From the NCBI GenBank assembly GCA_030824295.1, contig JAVBYA010000297.1, positions 1 through 7,937 of the forward strand: DNA of 7,937 nucleotides, in the 5' to 3' direction. The notes under the pieces were generated by a model that had not been told where the DNA came from, ran no database searches, and saw nothing but the letters and a program-made list of their open reading frames with translations. Positions 6,474 to 7,937 of this stretch are shown in pieces. The first letter of the stretch is position 1, and each line of letters opens with the position of its first letter. Origin of the DNA: Bacteroidota bacterium. Lineage in GTDB: Bacteria > Bacteroidota > Ignavibacteria > UBA10030 > UBA8401. The position numbers were made by a program, and so were the translations under genes.

Positions 6474-6524
6474 GTCATCCTTCGACGCGGCACTCATGAA
6501 GACGCCGGCCTTGCTCAGGATGAC
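6474..6524 (-). repeat. REP-like palindromic repeat R4 (inverted relative to R3)
   Basis: Read on the minus strand this 51-bp unit starts GTCATCCTGAGCAAGGCC and ends GCGTCGAAGGATGAC. It shares the ends and inner words of R1/R3, but the loop is diverged and 2 bp shorter. It lies between the anti-sigma-like gene and the nuclease gene. As RNA it would form a hairpin, and might weakly terminate or stabilise transcripts; no T-run follows, so I do not call a terminator. Confidence 0.85.
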
Positions 6525-6563
6525 TTTCTTGATATTCCGTCTCAATTTTTAGCTTCTTCTTTC

Positions 6564-6583
6564 ACTTTTAACTTTTAACTTTT
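6564..6583. repeat. Short heptamer tandem repeat
   Basis: ACTTTTA is repeated 2.9 times without mismatch just downstream of the anti-sigma-like gene (minus-strand sense TAAAAGT). It lies in a pyrimidine-rich gap of 73 bp. Probably slippage-generated; no function is evident. Confidence 0.6.
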
Positions 6584-6597
6584 CTTCGTTCCTCTGG

Positions 6598-7731
6598 TCA
6601 TTTCTTGCTCTGCGTATTTCCCCACCATTCCGGCAGCCGGAACGACAGCCGATGGTTCGGCAGGGAGACCACCAGCGAATCCTCCGTGAACGTCTCTACC
6701 ACCGCATTCTGAAGTTCGTCGCCGCTCACCGCGTCACCATACAGAGTAAGACTCACCCCTTCTTCCGTCCGTTCCATCATCGTCTGCACACTCACTTCCG
6801 CGGAACGCTTGCGCTGAAGGAGTCCCTGCGGCAGTTCTTTGATGGGACGCTGCTGCAGGACGATCCCGGCATCGGACGCGCGGCGGCCGCTGGAAGACGT
6901 GCGTGCCTGTACATCCACCGCAGCACTCACCATCACCACTTTGCCGATCAGCCAGATCGCTTTCGAGTTGACAGGGATACTCCCTTCGGCAGCAGCAGGT
7001 GCGGCGTCCGCCAATGCGGAATTGGCCACGAACGGTGACGGCGGCACGCGCGTGGCCGTCATACTCTTCCCGGCCGTGCCGGCAGTATTCTTAGATTCAT
7101 TCGCAGCGACAGAGCGCTGTGCAGACCGTTCCGCAGCCAGTGCACCGGAGGATGCCGCTTTCGGACTCTCTTGAATGGGTGCCGTCGGTTTCTCCTGAAG
7201 CTCTATTCCGTCGGCTATTGTGTTCTTCTCCGGGATTTCCTTCTGTTCAGGCGCTGAATCGGTCTTTGCCTCGTCAACAGCAGGTGCATTCTCTTCCGGC
7301 GGAGTGACCTCTTCTTCGGTGATCTCTTCCGTAGCGTCGGGTTCTGCATCCGGTCTATCCTGACGCAGAACGACCTCGCGCTCGCCGAACGATGTGGGCG
7401 CTTTCAGGTCCCCGAGCCAGACCGTATATGCACCGACAGCGAGCAAAACGATCAGAACAGCCGCCGCCATGCCGACAAAATGGTTCGCGTTGAACTGTGT
7501 ATCCCGCGCACGGCGGAGCTTCGTCCGGAGCGTCGCCTTCATCAGGTCCCGTCCGTGACGGCGCATGCCTGCCGCCAGTTCCATCTCCTGCTTCAGTTTT
7601 GCTTTGCATGGAGCGCAATCGGCGATCTCCTCTTCCATCTGCCGCATGGTCTCCGGGGAGAACTGACCGAGCACGTACTGCGAGACGAGCTCGTCATCTT
7701 CTGTCCAATATTTCTTCGTTTCGTCGCTCAT
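6598..7731 (-). CDS. Anti-sigma-factor-like single-pass membrane protein
   Basis: 377 residues from the ATG at 7731-7729, with a GAGGA Shine-Dalgarno four bases upstream. Residues 1-56 resemble the zinc-binding anti-sigma (ZAS) N-terminus: LVSQYVLGQFSPETMRQMEEEIADCAPCKAKL has the CxxC pair (C39, C42), but the His expected in HxxxCxxC is Glu35. A strongly basic stretch (57-77) precedes one transmembrane helix (about 85-104), which implies N-in, C-out topology. Outside the membrane come a low-complexity Glu/Pro/Ala linker (about 120-250) and a C-terminal domain (about 255-370) that I do not recognise. ZAS proteins hold an ECF sigma factor at the membrane until an envelope signal arrives. No sigma gene is visible; the upstream neighbour, 18 bp away, is not one. 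The missing His suggests a zinc-free variant or a non-sigma partner. Confidence 0.7.
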   Translation of the reverse strand: MSDETKKYWTEDDELVSQYVLGQFSPETMRQMEEEIADCAPCKAKLKQEMELAAGMRRHGRDLMKATLRTKLRRARDTQFNANHFVGMAAAVLIVLLAVGAYTVWLGDLKAPTSFGEREVVLRQDRPDAEPDATEEITEEEVTPPEENAPAVDEAKTDSAPEQKEIPEKNTIADGIELQEKPTAPIQESPKAASSGALAAERSAQRSVAANESKNTAGTAGKSMTATRVPPSPFVANSALADAAPAAAEGSIPVNSKAIWLIGKVVMVSAAVDVQARTSSSGRRASDAGIVLQQRPIKELPQGLLQRKRSAEVSVQTMMERTEEGVSLTLYGDAVSGDELQNAVVETFTEDSLVVSLPNHRLSFRLPEWWGNTQSKK

Positions 7732-7735
7732 ACGG

Positions 7736-7740
7736 TCCTC
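7736..7740 (-). promoter_or_regulatory. Shine-Dalgarno GAGGA before the anti-sigma-like gene
   Basis: On the minus strand GAGGA precedes the ATG by four bases (CCGT). It is the only clear Shine-Dalgarno match before a start in this window. It lies in the 18-bp gap after the upstream stop codon, which fits translation of both genes from one transcript. Confidence 0.6.
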
Positions 7741-7749
7741 ATTCCTTCG

Positions 7750-7937
7750 TTACGCATTCTTCTGGTGTTCCGTGATCCACATCCGGATCTCCAGCAGGAC
7801 GCTCTTCATATCGTTCCGCACCGTCCCATCCTGGAAGCGGAGGAAATGCACCTCGGTCGTTCCGATCGTGGCATCGCGCTCATGGTCGAAGCGGTATTGC
7901 TCATCGCTGCCGACGGAGACGCCGTCGATCTCGATCG
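7750..7937 (-). CDS. Unrecognised protein, C-terminal 61 residues only
   Basis: The frame is open from the right edge to a TAA at 7752-7750; the N-terminus is outside the window. The visible part begins IEIDGVSVGSDEQYRF, continues through TTEVHFLRFQDGTVR, probably beta-strand rich, and ends in a likely helix, MKSVLLEIRMWITEHQKNA. It shows no sigma-factor region 4 helix-turn-helix, so it is not the sigma partner expected beside an anti-sigma gene. I do not recognise the family. Codon use is like its neighbours, the stop is 18 bp from the next start, and both genes are probably co-transcribed. The coding call rests on continuity of the frame, base composition and spacing. Confidence 0.6.
   Translation of the reverse strand, partial: IEIDGVSVGSDEQYRFDHERDATIGTTEVHFLRFQDGTVRNDMKSVLLEIRMWITEHQKNA

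Larger units (their letters stand above)
6105..6524. mobile_element. Candidate nuclease-REP unit: GIY-YIG gene bracketed by inverted palindromes
   Basis: The two palindromes R3 and R4 face each other around the nuclease gene, so both ends of this 420-bp segment read GTCATCCTGAGC inward, with 17 of 18 terminal bases identical. The gene fills nearly all the space between them. The composition is AT-richer than recG and the right-hand genes. I see no target-site duplication outside the ends. Calling it a mobile unit is inference by analogy with transposase/REP pairs. Confidence 0.3.

Noticed and set aside
6100..6530. Target-site duplication around the nuclease-palindrome unit
   Set aside because: The bases just left of 6105 (GGCACTA) and just right of 6524 (TTTCTTG) share no convincing direct repeat.

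Overview
The window reads as a chromosomal segment of a free-living bacterium with moderately high GC coding sequence. All recognisable genes are on the minus strand. The lack of clear Shine-Dalgarno sequences before most starts, the RecG type and a transmembrane PP2C (SpoIIE-type) phosphatase would fit the Bacteroidota/Ignavibacteriota/Chlorobiota assemblage. That placement is an inference from gene style, not from a marker gene.

Layout in transcription order, right to left. (1) 7937-6598: the C-terminal end of an unrecognised protein, then 18 bp later a single-pass anti-sigma-factor-like membrane protein with a degenerate zinc-finger motif; the two look like one operon. (2) 6597-5739: an AT-richer island holding a small GIY-YIG nuclease gene (6127-6459) and a cluster of REP-like palindromes. 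Inverted copies of one palindrome lie on each side of the nuclease gene, and one copy encodes the nuclease's last nine residues and stop codon. A nested palindrome lies at 5977-6066 and a further copy at 5853-5905. (3) 5738-3561: recG, the branched-DNA helicase, with a TTG start. (4) 3471-1030: a multi-pass membrane protein ending in a complete SpoIIE/RsbU-type PP2C phosphatase domain, with a CPBP-protease-like membrane region whose catalytic motifs look eroded. A strong intrinsic terminator follows at 967-999. (5) 899-1: a good sigma70-like promoter, a leader of about 160 nt with a direct repeat and a dyad near the start codon, then the first 234 residues of a D-alanine--D-alanine-ligase-like ATP-grasp enzyme that runs off the left edge.

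The genes do not form one pathway. The anti-sigma-like protein and the PP2C phosphatase are both plausible parts of envelope or stress signalling, but no sigma factor, RsbW kinase or STAS partner is present. The most interesting part is 5853-6524. Its palindromes share the fixed inner words TGAGC and GTCGAA, while their stem sequences vary (CATCC/GGATG, CACGC with a GCGT partner, CATGC with a GCAT partner) and mostly keep complementarity. One family member brackets a nuclease gene. This resembles REP/RAYT repeat-spreading systems, but with a GIY-YIG nuclease in place of a Y1 transposase. Whether the association is functional or coincidental cannot be settled from one locus.
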